39,146 nt of DNA, from positions 1 through 39,146 of IMG/VR virus record IMGVR_UViG_3300037560_000107; one strand, 5' to 3'. Shown piece after piece: positions 7,630-15,800 of the stretch. Under the pieces are notes generated by a model. The model was not told the DNA's origin. It saw only the letters and a program-made list of their open reading frames with translations, and did not search any database. Within the stretch, counting starts at the first letter, position 1. Each line of letters starts with the position of its first letter. Source of the stretch: a virus. The position numbers and the translations under genes were made by a program.

Positions 7630-9842
7630 AAGCCCATTTCCGCCATGAGCAAACTGTTGATTGGCACAAAGGCGCGTGTGCAATTCGGGTGAGCCAGGCC
7701 GATGGCTTCGGCTTCTGCAATAGTTATGACCTTGCCGTTAGCCTCAATACAGCCGGGGTCACCGTGGCCGATACGGTCATCAAACACTTGCACATGCTCT
7801 GTTTCTTCCATGCCACTGGCCGTGGCAAGCGTGGCAGTGTTGGCCGCGTTGGCGCCTTCGGTGCGAGCGATGACGCGCGCCCGCGTCTGTGCGTCACGCC
7901 ATGGCCCCGCTTCTACTCGGTCAGCTATGAAGCGGGCCAGGTTGTCAGCCGTCAAACCCTTTGCGCGCCCCTCTGCTAGCGCGTCAAAGACTGCCTCACG
8001 AGTCTGCTCGCTAAGGTCAATCAAGCCCGCCTGTGTGCCGCCTGATGCAAACACTTGCTGTTGGGCGGCATCGCTCAAAACAAAAGCATCGCCCACTGCA
8101 TCGGCCATGGTCTCAACCATCGCATCAGCCACTTGGTTGGCCACTGCCACAAAGCCGGTGCCCATGGCTTCAGCCAAGGCGGCTTGGGCGGCGGGTGTGT
8201 CAATGGCATCAATAATGCGCTCAGCCAAAGCATTATCAAGGGGGCCTAGCTCACCGGCTTGTTTGGTCTCACCCGAGCCGTGACCATCGCTGACGGTTTC
8301 GTCAGGGTTGGTCAGGTCTTGTGCTCGCACTACGGCCAGCGTATCAGCCCCAAGATCTTCAAACACTTGGGTGATGCCTGGCTCTAGCACTGCCTGTGCT
8401 TGCACCCTGATGATATCAAGGCGCCTGGCCATCGCGGCAACCTGTGGCCTTGGTGTTGCTTTCGGGGCAGCGGCAATGATGCGTTCTTCAGTCGCCCCAT
8501 GGTCATGCTCTGCCTTCAAAGCTTTGGCGCCTTTCTCTGCGGCGATCACTGCGGTTTTCTGCCCCTGTGGCAAAAAACCAAAAGACAACACGTTGACCAA
8601 GTAAACATTGTCAGCCTCATCAGCCTCAAAGCCTGTGGCGGTGCGTGCCTCTGCTCGGGTGATGACACCTGACCGCCAAAGCTTATCAACCCGGTTGGCC
8701 TTGGTGTCTTGGTTTTCTCTAAGCGCCTCAACCTTGGTGTTGTCAAACTCTACTAAGGCCACATCAAACTTTGGCGCTAGTGACCGGGTGACTTCACCCG
8801 CGATGGTGCTTTGCATTGGAATGACGCCATTTGTCCACGCAAGCTGGCGCATTTCCTTCATGGTGGCGCCAACCTTTGTGGTCTGAAGCCCTGCCCCAAA
8901 GCCCACAACAGCGGCAGGGACACCAAGCGCAGCGGTAACGCGCTCCTCAGATATGTTGCGCAGTGGGCTTAAATCAAGCTCCTTAGGACTGAAGCCGAAT
9001 TGCTCAACCTTGGTTGGCCCGAGCATCACCAAAGCTTTGCCGCGCCCCGACCCTGTGTACTCGGTGTTGATAATGTCTTTGGCTATCTTGCCTTCTTCAA
9101 GGGTCAGCGTGGCGTCTTTGTCAGCCGGGGAAACAATGACACCGGGTATGCCGTTGTTCTTCAGCAGTTGCCCTGTGAAGGCGGCGGCTTCGCCATCGGT
9201 CCAAACCTCACGCAGCAGACCTTTGAGGGGCGATTGGCCAAGCCTTAGATTATCAAGGTCCACCCCTTCTCTGAAGTGGATGACCGCCAAACCCTCTGTC
9301 AGGTTGACACCCTCGGGGGGTTCTTCGCTGCCGAATTGGTCAAGGGGCGGAATCATTTGTGTGCTGCCGGCAACCCGATACTCATAATGAGTAATGAATT
9401 TATCTGACTGGCTGTCAGGCCACCTAGGCTCAACGTTGGTGTGTGGCGCGTACCAAATTTCAACGGGCGCCCCGCTGTCATTCATCGCCACAATCCAATA
9501 GGCATTGCCGGCCAGGCTCATTGAAAGCGTGGTGCCAGCCATCAAAACATCACCCGCATAAAACGGGTTGGGCCGCTCTAGAAGTTTTATAAGATCATTC
9601 TTGGGCAGCACTTCGCCTTTAGCATCTTTGGCCACCCAAGGCGCCTCGGCAATGGCGCGCTGAAGCCAGCGAATTGGCGTCATGAGAATGTCAGATGCCG
9701 TGCCATCACCAACAGCTTTGGCGATGTCTTCAAGCTCTATCTTGTTGGAATCAAACCAAACGAATGACCGCCCCGGAAACCTCATGCCACTCTTGAAAGC
9801 TTTGAGGCTGAGTAGCCCGCGCGCCTTAGTCAGAAACCCCAT
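7626..9842 (-). CDS. portal protein fused to MuF-like head morphogenesis domain
   Basis: The protein has 738 residues. I place the start at the ATG at 9842 (MGFLTKARG) behind AAGGAAAAG. Residues 1-430 are an HK97-type portal: RPNPFYAGDVLMAG, SLAGNAYWIVAMND, a stem region with GQSPLKGLLREVW, and SEERVTAALGVPAAVVGFGAG. After a linker, residues from about 560 to the end match the MuF/SPP1 gp7 family: ARVIARTEGANAANTATLA, VFDDRIGHGDPGCIEANGK and AHPNCTRAFVP. The two functions are separate genes in many phages. Here a single chain would bring MuF copies to each portal subunit. The stop overlaps the M15 gene. Confidence 0.92.
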   Translation of the reverse strand: MGFLTKARGLLSLKAFKSGMRFPGRSFVWFDSNKIELEDIAKAVGDGTASDILMTPIRWLQRAIAEAPWVAKDAKGEVLPKNDLIKLLERPNPFYAGDVLMAGTTLSMSLAGNAYWIVAMNDSGAPVEIWYAPHTNVEPRWPDSQSDKFITHYEYRVAGSTQMIPPLDQFGSEEPPEGVNLTEGLAVIHFREGVDLDNLRLGQSPLKGLLREVWTDGEAAAFTGQLLKNNGIPGVIVSPADKDATLTLEEGKIAKDIINTEYTGSGRGKALVMLGPTKVEQFGFSPKELDLSPLRNISEERVTAALGVPAAVVGFGAGLQTTKVGATMKEMRQLAWTNGVIPMQSTIAGEVTRSLAPKFDVALVEFDNTKVEALRENQDTKANRVDKLWRSGVITRAEARTATGFEADEADNVYLVNVLSFGFLPQGQKTAVIAAEKGAKALKAEHDHGATEERIIAAAPKATPRPQVAAMARRLDIIRVQAQAVLEPGITQVFEDLGADTLAVVRAQDLTNPDETVSDGHGSGETKQAGELGPLDNALAERIIDAIDTPAAQAALAEAMGTGFVAVANQVADAMVETMADAVGDAFVLSDAAQQQVFASGGTQAGLIDLSEQTREAVFDALAEGRAKGLTADNLARFIADRVEAGPWRDAQTRARVIARTEGANAANTATLATASGMEETEHVQVFDDRIGHGDPGCIEANGKVITIAEAEAIGLAHPNCTRAFVPINSLLMAEMGL

Positions 9843-10059
9843 TTGGCTTTTCCTTAGTAGGTGCCATGCAGTGACACACGGCAACAGTTGTTTGTGGCGT
9901 GGCGTTCCCCGGCACCATGTAAACCATTCTCACCCAACGTTGCCCGTTGCATGTGCCGCACAACTCCCCATGCTGCTGCGGCTGCTCTAGCACCTTGCCG
10001 GATGGAAACTCAATTAATGTGCCCAAGCTAAGCAACCCCCCAAGTGCCGCCCTTGCCAC
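9826..10059 (-). CDS. small zinc-ribbon-like protein between terminase and portal
   Basis: The protein has 77 residues with a GTG start at 10059, overlapping the terminase end by 32 bases. It also overlaps the portal start. It has a CGTC motif and a CHC motif about 30 residues later (ELCGTCNGQRWVRMVYMV, then TTVAVCHCMAP), so it may bind a metal. No later ATG would keep the first Cys pair, which supports an early start, but the exact start is uncertain. Function is unknown. Confidence 0.5.
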   Translation of the reverse strand: MARAALGGLLSLGTLIEFPSGKVLEQPQQHGELCGTCNGQRWVRMVYMVPGNATPQTTVAVCHCMAPTKEKPNGVSD

Positions 10060-11323
10060 CCCTCAAACCTTCTGAGGCATAGCGCAGCGAATCAATGTAG
10101 TGGTTGTCTCGGTCTTCAGGAATTGGCAGAATGTCGCCCGTGTGCTTATCAGTTTTGAACCGATAAGAAGCAAGCTCAACCGCCGCCCTTTGGCAGCGCG
10201 GATGGCAAACAATTTCATAAGACTGCAACCGCTGTATCCCCTCATCAACCGAGCCAGGCCCCTTCTTCGCTCCTTTGATGCCGGGGAACCCATGCCGGCG
10301 AAGGTATGAAATGGTTTCAGGTCTCGCGCTGTCAGCCTTGATTGGCCATTTGCGCGAGCCAGGCACACCCGGCAAACCTTTGAACCTGGCCGGCAGGGTG
10401 GCGAATGCCTCAGCGTTGAGCGCGTTTAGTTCTTCATCTTGGGTGCCCCCAAACAGGAATGGCAAGTAATCCACTTCGCACCCTAGCATATAAGCTTCAT
10501 ACTCAAGAAACATTTGGCGCCCCCTGACGAACAGGCGAATTAGCACAGAGGGGTCAACACTGAAGCCCCAATCCCCGCCAAATCTTAGAACCTCATCAGG
10601 GGTGGCCGGCTCAAATTCGGCTATGCGCCAATTCTTAAGGATGCGTTGCTCGGTCAGTTGCCTATAGCTGCCACCCCATACCCAAGCATATTTATCAGGG
10701 TCATTGGCCAGGTCATATGACATTTCATCGCGCAGCACTTGGGGGAACCAAGGGTTATCCTGCCAATTGACTTCAACCACCAAAGCATTTTTGGGCACTG
10801 CCTTGCCGCGCAACAGTTTGTCAACCGGGTCACTTGCGTCTTGGGGGTTCCAACTAAACCAAATTTCTGACCCTTCCTCGCGGATGGTTGGCCGCAACAG
10901 GTCAAGGCTTCTTTGGCTCAGTGATTGGGCTTCCTCAATCCATGCCACCCGATAGCCCTCAAGAGATTTGATTGACTCAGCGGTGTGATGCTGCATCCCC
11001 TGAAACTCAATTCGCCCGCCGCCCGGTGTCTCAATGTGTGTCTGCAAAACCCTGAAATGGTCACCCACGTCAAACGCTTTAATCTTGTTTTCTAACAAAC
11101 GTTTAACTGACTGGCTCAAAGACTTTTGAACCTCACGCACGCAGACCGCAAGCAAGCCAGGTTCAAGCAAAGCTTTCTTGATTAGTTGCCCCGCGAAGAA
11201 GTGTGACTTGGTGCCACCGCGCCCACCGTGGGCACCCCGATACCTAACCGGCTTGCCATTGGCCATGTGGCTGGCAAGCAAGGGCAGCATCTTGCGCGGG
11301 GTCTCAATTCTAAGGGTGGTCAA
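10028..11323 (-). CDS. terL: terminase large subunit
   Basis: The protein has 431 residues. A TTG start at 11323 overlaps the upstream stop (TTGA). An ATG 11 codons later is the alternative. The ATPase part has the Walker A motif GGRGGTKS at 33-40 and Walker B VAWIEEAQ near 126-133, followed by the coupling segment WFSWNPQD. The nuclease part has GGDWGFSVDPS with Asp251, KADSARPE and the closing DNHYIDSLRYA. The order fits PBSX-type (Terminase_3) large subunits. The enzyme packages genome DNA into the prohead through the portal encoded downstream and cuts it. Thr replaces the common Ser in the P-loop, which should be tolerated. Confidence 0.95.
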   Translation of the reverse strand: MTTLRIETPRKMLPLLASHMANGKPVRYRGAHGGRGGTKSHFFAGQLIKKALLEPGLLAVCVREVQKSLSQSVKRLLENKIKAFDVGDHFRVLQTHIETPGGGRIEFQGMQHHTAESIKSLEGYRVAWIEEAQSLSQRSLDLLRPTIREEGSEIWFSWNPQDASDPVDKLLRGKAVPKNALVVEVNWQDNPWFPQVLRDEMSYDLANDPDKYAWVWGGSYRQLTEQRILKNWRIAEFEPATPDEVLRFGGDWGFSVDPSVLIRLFVRGRQMFLEYEAYMLGCEVDYLPFLFGGTQDEELNALNAEAFATLPARFKGLPGVPGSRKWPIKADSARPETISYLRRHGFPGIKGAKKGPGSVDEGIQRLQSYEIVCHPRCQRAAVELASYRFKTDKHTGDILPIPEDRDNHYIDSLRYASEGLRGGKGGTWGVA

Positions 11324-11511
11324 TGTTTGAACCTATTAGGGCGGGGCGGCTCATCGCCTATAAACCATAGTGGGTCAACCGCCCTACTAGACCACTGTAT
11401 GTTTGGCACCTTGCGCTCAGCGCACCGCGCACAGTAGCGCTCACCCGGCTCAGCGTCTTGAGTGCAGCGGCCTGAGTAACCATGTAAAGCAGAGTGGCAC
11501 CTAGCTTTCAT
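11320..11511 (-). CDS. small Cys-rich protein between terminase subunits
   Basis: The protein has 63 residues, starting at the ATG at 11511 that overlaps the small terminase stop by 11 bases. It carries Cys at positions 4, 15, 25 and 28 (RCHSALHGYSGRC, then YCARC), a likely zinc-binding cluster. The C-terminus is Pro/Arg-rich. It sits exactly between the small and large terminase genes, so a role in packaging or DNA binding is possible but unproved. Confidence 0.55.
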   Translation of the reverse strand: MKARCHSALHGYSGRCTQDAEPGERYCARCAERKVPNIQWSSRAVDPLWFIGDEPPRPNRFKH

Positions 11512-12007
11512 CTTCGTCAGGGGCGGCAGGGTCAACGATCACATTTTCAATCTTGGTCACCGTGATTGGCCCACCATCGGCACCCGTATGCTCATGCCGA
11601 TTCTTGAAGATGTTTGCGCGCCTACCCTCTAGCAGCACCTTTAGAAGTGGGTCAGAATAGCGCGTCACAAAGGTTGTGCTGCGGCCAAGGTAAAAGCCCA
11701 CTGGCTCAACCACGCCATCAATGGCGCGGCGGCGCGCTTCAGCCTCTAGCGCGTCGGCAACATCTTCCTCTGCTGCTGCAAAGTTTGAAGCATATTCGGG
11801 GTCAGCCTCAAGCCAGTGATAATGGGTAGCCCTGCCGATGCCAACAGCGGCGCACGCATGGGACACGATACCGCGCACAACAAACTCCTCAAGAAACCTT
11901 TGCTTGACTGAGGCGCGGTCTGCCTCATCACCAATGGGGCCACCCTTCTTCAAACCTTTATTGCCCACATTGCGCGGCTTCCTCTTGCGTGCAGTTTGCT
12001 TACCCAT
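11501..12007 (-). CDS. terS: terminase small subunit
   Basis: The protein has 168 residues. The basic N-terminus (KQTARKRKPRN) is followed by a helix-turn-helix region (VKQRFLEEFVVRG to GIGRATHYHWLEADPEYASN) of the type seen in phBC6A51/Terminase_2 small subunits, then an oligomerisation helix (EEDVADALEAEARRRAIDGV). The GVVEPVGFYLG and LKVLLEGRRANIFKNR segments recur in this family. It would recognise the packaging site and regulate the large subunit. A GAGGGG ribosome-binding site precedes the ATG. The 398-bp repeat-rich gene-free region lies just upstream and is a natural candidate for its target. Confidence 0.85.
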   Translation of the reverse strand: MGKQTARKRKPRNVGNKGLKKGGPIGDEADRASVKQRFLEEFVVRGIVSHACAAVGIGRATHYHWLEADPEYASNFAAAEEDVADALEAEARRRAIDGVVEPVGFYLGRSTTFVTRYSDPLLKVLLEGRRANIFKNRHEHTGADGGPITVTKIENVIVDPAAPDEDES

Positions 12008-12128
12008 AACCCCTCAAACCTTTGATGGCTCCTAAGCTCAGGGCCACTCTAGCACGTTGGCAAAACAGCTTTGGCCGCTTCCCACATGGGGGCCAGCACG
12101 ACCCCCTTAGCGCCGGCTCGGGCGCCTT

Positions 12129-12317
12129 GGGTCATGAGGGTCATGAGGGTCATGAGATTCTATCCGCACAGTAAAAGGGGTCATGAGGGTCTAGAGATAT
12201 TCTAACCATGAAACAGTGTTGAATATCATGACCCTCATGACCTTTGCCCTATTCCTCAAACCTATGCGGCTTTACTGTGCGGATGCAATCTCATGACCCT
12301 CATGACCCTCATGACCC
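12129..12317. repeat. nested inverted repeat built from GGGTCATGA units
   Basis: The outer arms are 12129-12175 and 12271-12317, 47 bases each with two mismatches. Each outer arm has three tandem copies of the 9-mer GGGTCATGA followed by GATT, two variable bases and then a shared TCCGCACAGTAAA. The inner arms are 12178-12202 and 12221-12243, with further copies and GATATTC/GAATATC, around an 18-base loop. In all there are seven exact copies of the 9-mer, counting both orientations, plus two degenerate ones (GGGTCTAGA, TCATGACCT). The layout suits an oligomeric DNA-binding protein: terminase small subunit, replication initiator or repressor. Confidence 0.9.
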
Positions 12318-12321
12318 ACCG

Positions 12322-12344
12322 CTAACAGACTGATGTCTGGTTAG
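12322..12344. other. small hairpin
   Basis: CTAACAGAC and GTCTGGTTAG pair with one bulged base around TGAT. It lies just outside the outer arm of the large inverted repeat. Confidence 0.4.
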
Positions 12345-12349
12345 ACCCC

Positions 12350-12385
12350 AAAAGAATGACCGGGCACCCACTCAGGCACCCGGTC
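12350..12385 (-). terminator. Rho-independent terminator after the PrimPol gene
   Basis: GACCGGG (12358-12364) and CCCGGTC (12379-12385) form a perfect 7-bp stem with a 14-base loop. On the leftward transcript the stem is followed by ATTCTTTTG, a T-rich tail. It lies 20 bases past the PrimPol stop and should end or weaken transcription before the terminase genes. Confidence 0.6.
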
Positions 12386-12405
12386 AAACAGCCGATTTGA
12401 AAGGT

Positions 12406-14595
12406 TTACTTGCCCGCCTTCGCGGCCTTCGCGGTCTTGGCGATGTCATCGCACATAGCTTCAATTGCAGCAATCTGTTTGACCCACGCCACCCGAGCCT
12501 TACAAAAGACGGTAAACTTTTTGCCCCCCACCTTGAAGCGGCCATCTGTTGTGTCGGGGTTGGCCACTGCCTCATAGCCGGCAGACTCCATGCGCTTGCG
12601 CACCTTCCAAGATTTGCGCGAGTCACCGAGCCATAGCCCAAGCTCACCACTCGCCACGGTTGCAACATGGTCAAACGTCACCGCGTCAGGCCACCCGAGC
12701 GCTTCAAGCGCGTCAACCATTTCAGAATCTTCAGGGGTCAAACCCGTGCCAACCATCGCCTTAAAAGCGGGGGTCTGTCTCGGCGGCGCCTTGGGGTCAA
12801 ACTTGCTAATGTCGCGGGTTGCCAGGAAGGTGGCAATGTCATTCAGCCCCTCTGCCTCATACCACTGCCAAAGCTTCTGCCAATAGTCAGCGTCAAAATC
12901 ATCACGGTGAGCCTTTGACCAACCAACAAAATGCCGTCTATCTTCAACCGGCAAGTAAAGGCCATCGCGGTGGTTGGTCGTGATGCAGACCCCGCAAAGG
13001 TTTGGCACCGAATACTCACGCAGGTTTTTCTCATCAACCCTGATGGTGTCAGGCGGGGCGGCAATCAGAATTTTTGTATGGTCATAGAAGTCAAAGCGCC
13101 CCACTTCCCCAAGGTCACGCGCCTCAGAGACACGCAGCACAACCGATTTTACAAAGCCGTTGAAGCGGCCCAGCAATTGTTTGGGGCTAACTTCGGTGAA
13201 ATTCCATGTGCCAACCGCGTGCTTGAGTGGGTGCAAGAGTGTATCTTTGCCGATGCCCTGAGCGCCGCCCAAAACAATGGCGTGATTAACCTTCTGCTCT
13301 GGCTGCTGTACTCGGTGGGCCATCCAATCAAGCAACTCATTAGCTTCTTCAGGGTAAAGCTTCTCAAGTAGCTCAAGCCACCGCCCCGCACCCTCAGCGT
13401 TGCCGGTAGGGATGCGCGGCGGCAGGTAAAGGTTGAAGACGCTAGCGCCGTAATGTGATATCCAACCATCCTCGGTCATAATGCGGTCTTCAATGATTTG
13501 GGGCCACCCTGGCTGCCAAGTCATCTGCTCAACGTGTTGGTTGCGAATCAGCCAAGTGGCTGCCTTCAGCCCGCCAGGGATGCAGCGCGAGGGGATAAGT
13601 TGGTTTATAGACTGTGCCCCCCAAAGCTCACGCGATGGCACCCAAATAAACCGCCCGCTTGGTATGTGCGCGTAAAGCTCATCAAGAGCGATGCCGTGCG
13701 GGGCCACCTTGCCGGCTTTGCCCACGTCACCGAAGGCGCGCAATAGCGTTGACTCGGCATAGTCTTGCCTCAAAACTTTGGCCACATCTTCGCCACGGTT
13801 GACCCGAGCCGCAACTACCACATCCCACGCTTGCTGTTGGTCGGCGCCGATGCCGGCAGCGGCGCTAGCCAGGCTCATATCATATTCTGAGGCTGACTCT
13901 AGGTCAGGCCGCAAACCTTCCCACGTAGCTTTGAAGCGCGGGTCATTCATGATGGCCCCCAAAAGCTTGGGGTCAATTGTCGCACCCTCACGCGGCACCA
14001 CTACAAGCGCAGCGTCACCCGGCTCAGGGGCTTGCCGGCGCCCCCAACTTTTTGCCACCTTCATGGCGGCTGTGATGGCTTTGGCCACTGAGCCGAGCTT
14101 AGGCGGGGGGCCAAGGTCACTGGCCCCGGTCACTGTCAGGTAACCTCTACCTATAAATGTTTCTAACCCCTCTTTCTTAGAGCCAGGGCGGCGCGTGTTG
14201 GTGCGCCCGAGCTTGGCGCCTTTCGGCGCGTGGCCTATCGCATGGAAGCCAAACCCTGAAGGTGACGTTTCTATATACAGCGAGTCAGCCGCCGCGAGCA
14301 CAGGCAGCGCCCAATCTTTGATGCCGCCGTCAGGCATGTAAGCGCCGTCACCATCAATCGCTGCCCATTGGGTGCCAAACAGGCATAGGCCCACACCCCC
14401 GCCAACCTTCTTAGCAACGGTCAGCGCCTCTGTCAGTGTCATGCCGGGATTAGAGTTTTGGACATCAGCCGGCTTGCCATCGCGCCCAAGTGGGGCTTTG
14501 AAGGTTTTGGGCACACTAGACCATGCGCACCACGATGGCGATTCGGCAAGCTCAGAGGGGATGTCAGAAACGTTTGGCAGCTTGGGCGCTTTCAC
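12406..14595 (-). CDS. PrimPol-SF3 helicase (NrS-1-like primase-polymerase)
   Basis: The protein has 729 residues with a GTG start at 14595 that overlaps the previous stop (GTGA). The N-terminal domain has the opening typical of this family (SPSWCAWSSVPKTFKAPLG), a catalytic Asp pair in AAIDGDG (Asp81, Asp83), and the S-x-G-x-x-H motif in SPSGFGFHA (residues 111-119). The C-terminal half is a superfamily 3 helicase/ATPase: Walker A GGAQGIGKDT near 443-452, then RVSEARDLG and an arginine-finger-like VEDRRHFVGW. Such enzymes make primers and unwind the fork in phages such as NrS-1. It lies in the opposite block from the family A polymerase. A terminator follows. Confidence 0.85.
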   Translation of the reverse strand: MKAPKLPNVSDIPSELAESPSWCAWSSVPKTFKAPLGRDGKPADVQNSNPGMTLTEALTVAKKVGGGVGLCLFGTQWAAIDGDGAYMPDGGIKDWALPVLAAADSLYIETSPSGFGFHAIGHAPKGAKLGRTNTRRPGSKKEGLETFIGRGYLTVTGASDLGPPPKLGSVAKAITAAMKVAKSWGRRQAPEPGDAALVVVPREGATIDPKLLGAIMNDPRFKATWEGLRPDLESASEYDMSLASAAAGIGADQQQAWDVVVAARVNRGEDVAKVLRQDYAESTLLRAFGDVGKAGKVAPHGIALDELYAHIPSGRFIWVPSRELWGAQSINQLIPSRCIPGGLKAATWLIRNQHVEQMTWQPGWPQIIEDRIMTEDGWISHYGASVFNLYLPPRIPTGNAEGAGRWLELLEKLYPEEANELLDWMAHRVQQPEQKVNHAIVLGGAQGIGKDTLLHPLKHAVGTWNFTEVSPKQLLGRFNGFVKSVVLRVSEARDLGEVGRFDFYDHTKILIAAPPDTIRVDEKNLREYSVPNLCGVCITTNHRDGLYLPVEDRRHFVGWSKAHRDDFDADYWQKLWQWYEAEGLNDIATFLATRDISKFDPKAPPRQTPAFKAMVGTGLTPEDSEMVDALEALGWPDAVTFDHVATVASGELGLWLGDSRKSWKVRKRMESAGYEAVANPDTTDGRFKVGGKKFTVFCKARVAWVKQIAAIEAMCDDIAKTAKAAKAGK

Positions 14596-14801
14596 TCAGG
14601 CACCCCACACACCGCCTCAACCTCAACCCAAATGGCCGTGTTGTCTTGGAAGCCAACATATTTAAAGGCTCTGCCCGCGTACCACATGCGCCCCTTTTCC
14701 TTGAACCTGTTTATTTGGCCATGGGTGCTTGGCACCCTGCCCAATAAACCGCCTGAGCTATCACGCATCAAGATGAGTGGCGGCAAATCTTTGCTAGTCA
14801 T
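14592..14801 (-). CDS. small unknown protein
   Basis: The protein has 69 residues and starts at the ATG at 14801. It has a beta-like pattern (PLILMRDSSGGLLGRV, then WYAGRAFKYVGFQDNTAIWV) and no known motif. It ends by overlapping the GTG start of the PrimPol gene, so the two are coupled. It could be a small replication accessory protein, but this is only positional. Confidence 0.5.
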   Translation of the reverse strand: MTSKDLPPLILMRDSSGGLLGRVPSTHGQINRFKEKGRMWYAGRAFKYVGFQDNTAIWVEVEAVCGVPE

Positions 14802-14818
14802 CCTCGCCGCGCCTTGGT

Positions 14819-15604
14819 TTATTCATCTAACATGCACCCACAACCACCCCAGCCGCCCCTAACCTTTTCCCCTTTCTCTATCTTCAAGCGTAGGGCTTTT
14901 AGGGTTAGGGGCTTAGTGGTTCCCCCTCTACGGTCTCTCAGGATAGCTACATCCTTTCCAAGAAACTGCCTCATTTCCTGTTCCTTCTCTTCATGGTAGG
15001 CATATCTGTTAGGCAATTTCTCAAGTAGCAGTGCAAATTGTGCCTGCCCTGCCTTCACACAGAACCCCCCACAATTGTTGTGTGGAAATCCCATAGCGTA
15101 AAGGCGGGGAGGTTTGATGCCTTCATCTTTTAGGTGGCCAAACACCTGTTGCTTATCCAGCAGGGGGGGATCAATAAGGGGGGATTCTACTTTCCAAGGC
15201 AGCCATGCTGCGCCCGCCCTATCGGCTCTGTGTGCCTCAGTCCAATCAATCCCAAGATAGACAATGGTTGAGCTGGCCTGGCAATGGCTCTCAATCCACT
15301 CTCTAGCTAGCTCTCTTTTGAGGATTCTGCTGCATGGGTCTATACGGGTGTTTCCAATAAAGCGCGCATCCTTAAACACTTCCCAAACATTTCTGCCATC
15401 AGCAAGGGTAATGAGTTTCCCCCCTACGTTATTTGCAGCTTCTTGTATGAAACGGTATAGGTCTTCATCCTCTGTTTTGGTGTCAGTAAACAAAAGGATG
15501 AGATTGTCTGTGCCATGTTGGGCTGCCACCCTCTTAGCAGCAGCCCAAGACCCCACCCCACCACTAAACAAAACGATGTGTTTGGTCTGTTTATTCTTAA
15601 CCAT
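14819..15604 (-). CDS. PP-loop / PAPS-reductase-like protein
   Basis: The protein has 261 residues, starting at the ATG at 15604 inside the previous gene's end. An ATG at 15619 is an alternative. It has the PP-loop SGGVGSW at 14-20, an LLFTDTKTEDEDLYRF strand-helix, and cysteines in IDPCSRILKRE, NNCGGFCVKAG and the terminal GGCGCM. The family binds ATP through the PP-loop and activates a substrate by adenylation. Members reduce sulfate intermediates or thiolate and modify nucleic acids. The usual SGGxDS has Gly instead of Asp here. Base use differs from its neighbours (more AGG, AGA and TTA codons, more A+T), which suggests recent acquisition. A DNA or tRNA modification role is possible. Confidence 0.75.
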   Translation of the reverse strand: MVKNKQTKHIVLFSGGVGSWAAAKRVAAQHGTDNLILLFTDTKTEDEDLYRFIQEAANNVGGKLITLADGRNVWEVFKDARFIGNTRIDPCSRILKRELAREWIESHCQASSTIVYLGIDWTEAHRADRAGAAWLPWKVESPLIDPPLLDKQQVFGHLKDEGIKPPRLYAMGFPHNNCGGFCVKAGQAQFALLLEKLPNRYAYHEEKEQEMRQFLGKDVAILRDRRGGTTKPLTLKALRLKIEKGEKVRGGWGGCGCMLDE

Positions 15605-15800
15605 CCTGCCCACCCTCACGGCTGCTCAACCATTCATCAATTGTGGTGTCACGCCACCCAATGCGCCTGGCACCGAGCTTCAAAGGTTTGGGGAAGGTGC
15701 CCGCGTCAACCATGCGGGTGATGGTGGCGCGGCTTAACCCTAGCCGCGATTCAAGGTCTGCCATGCTGAAGATGCGCCCAACTACCGTGTCACTTTTCAT
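15597..15800 (-). CDS. AlpA/excisionase-type DNA-binding regulator
   Basis: The protein has 67 residues. The whole chain is a MerR-like winged helix: MADLESRLGLSRATITRMVD (helix-turn-helix), GTFPKPLKLGARRIGW (wing) and RDTTIDEWLSSRE. This matches AlpA-family regulators and phage excisionases. Without an integrase in the genome, a transcriptional role at the nearby divergent promoters is more likely than excision. It overlaps the previous gene by four bases (ATGA). Confidence 0.8.
   Translation of the reverse strand: MKSDTVVGRIFSMADLESRLGLSRATITRMVDAGTFPKPLKLGARRIGWRDTTIDEWLSSREGGQDG

Larger units (their letters stand above)
12008..12405. other. 398-bp gene-free region between PrimPol and terminase
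   Basis: No credible gene lies here. From right to left it holds a terminator for the PrimPol gene (12350-12385), a small hairpin (12322-12344), the large nested inverted repeat (12129-12317), and about 120 bp before the terminase gene with an AAAGGTTTG octamer and a ribosome-binding site. It is the largest non-coding stretch in the genome. Confidence 0.8.

Noticed and set aside
7702-8283. 193-codon Ser/Ala-rich open frame opposite the portal gene
   Set aside because: It is antisense to a clear portal-MuF gene and its composition reflects the codons of the opposite strand.
15597-15800. Excisionase role for the AlpA-like protein as evidence of lysogeny
   Set aside because: No integrase, attachment site or repressor was recognised, so a regulatory role is more cautious.
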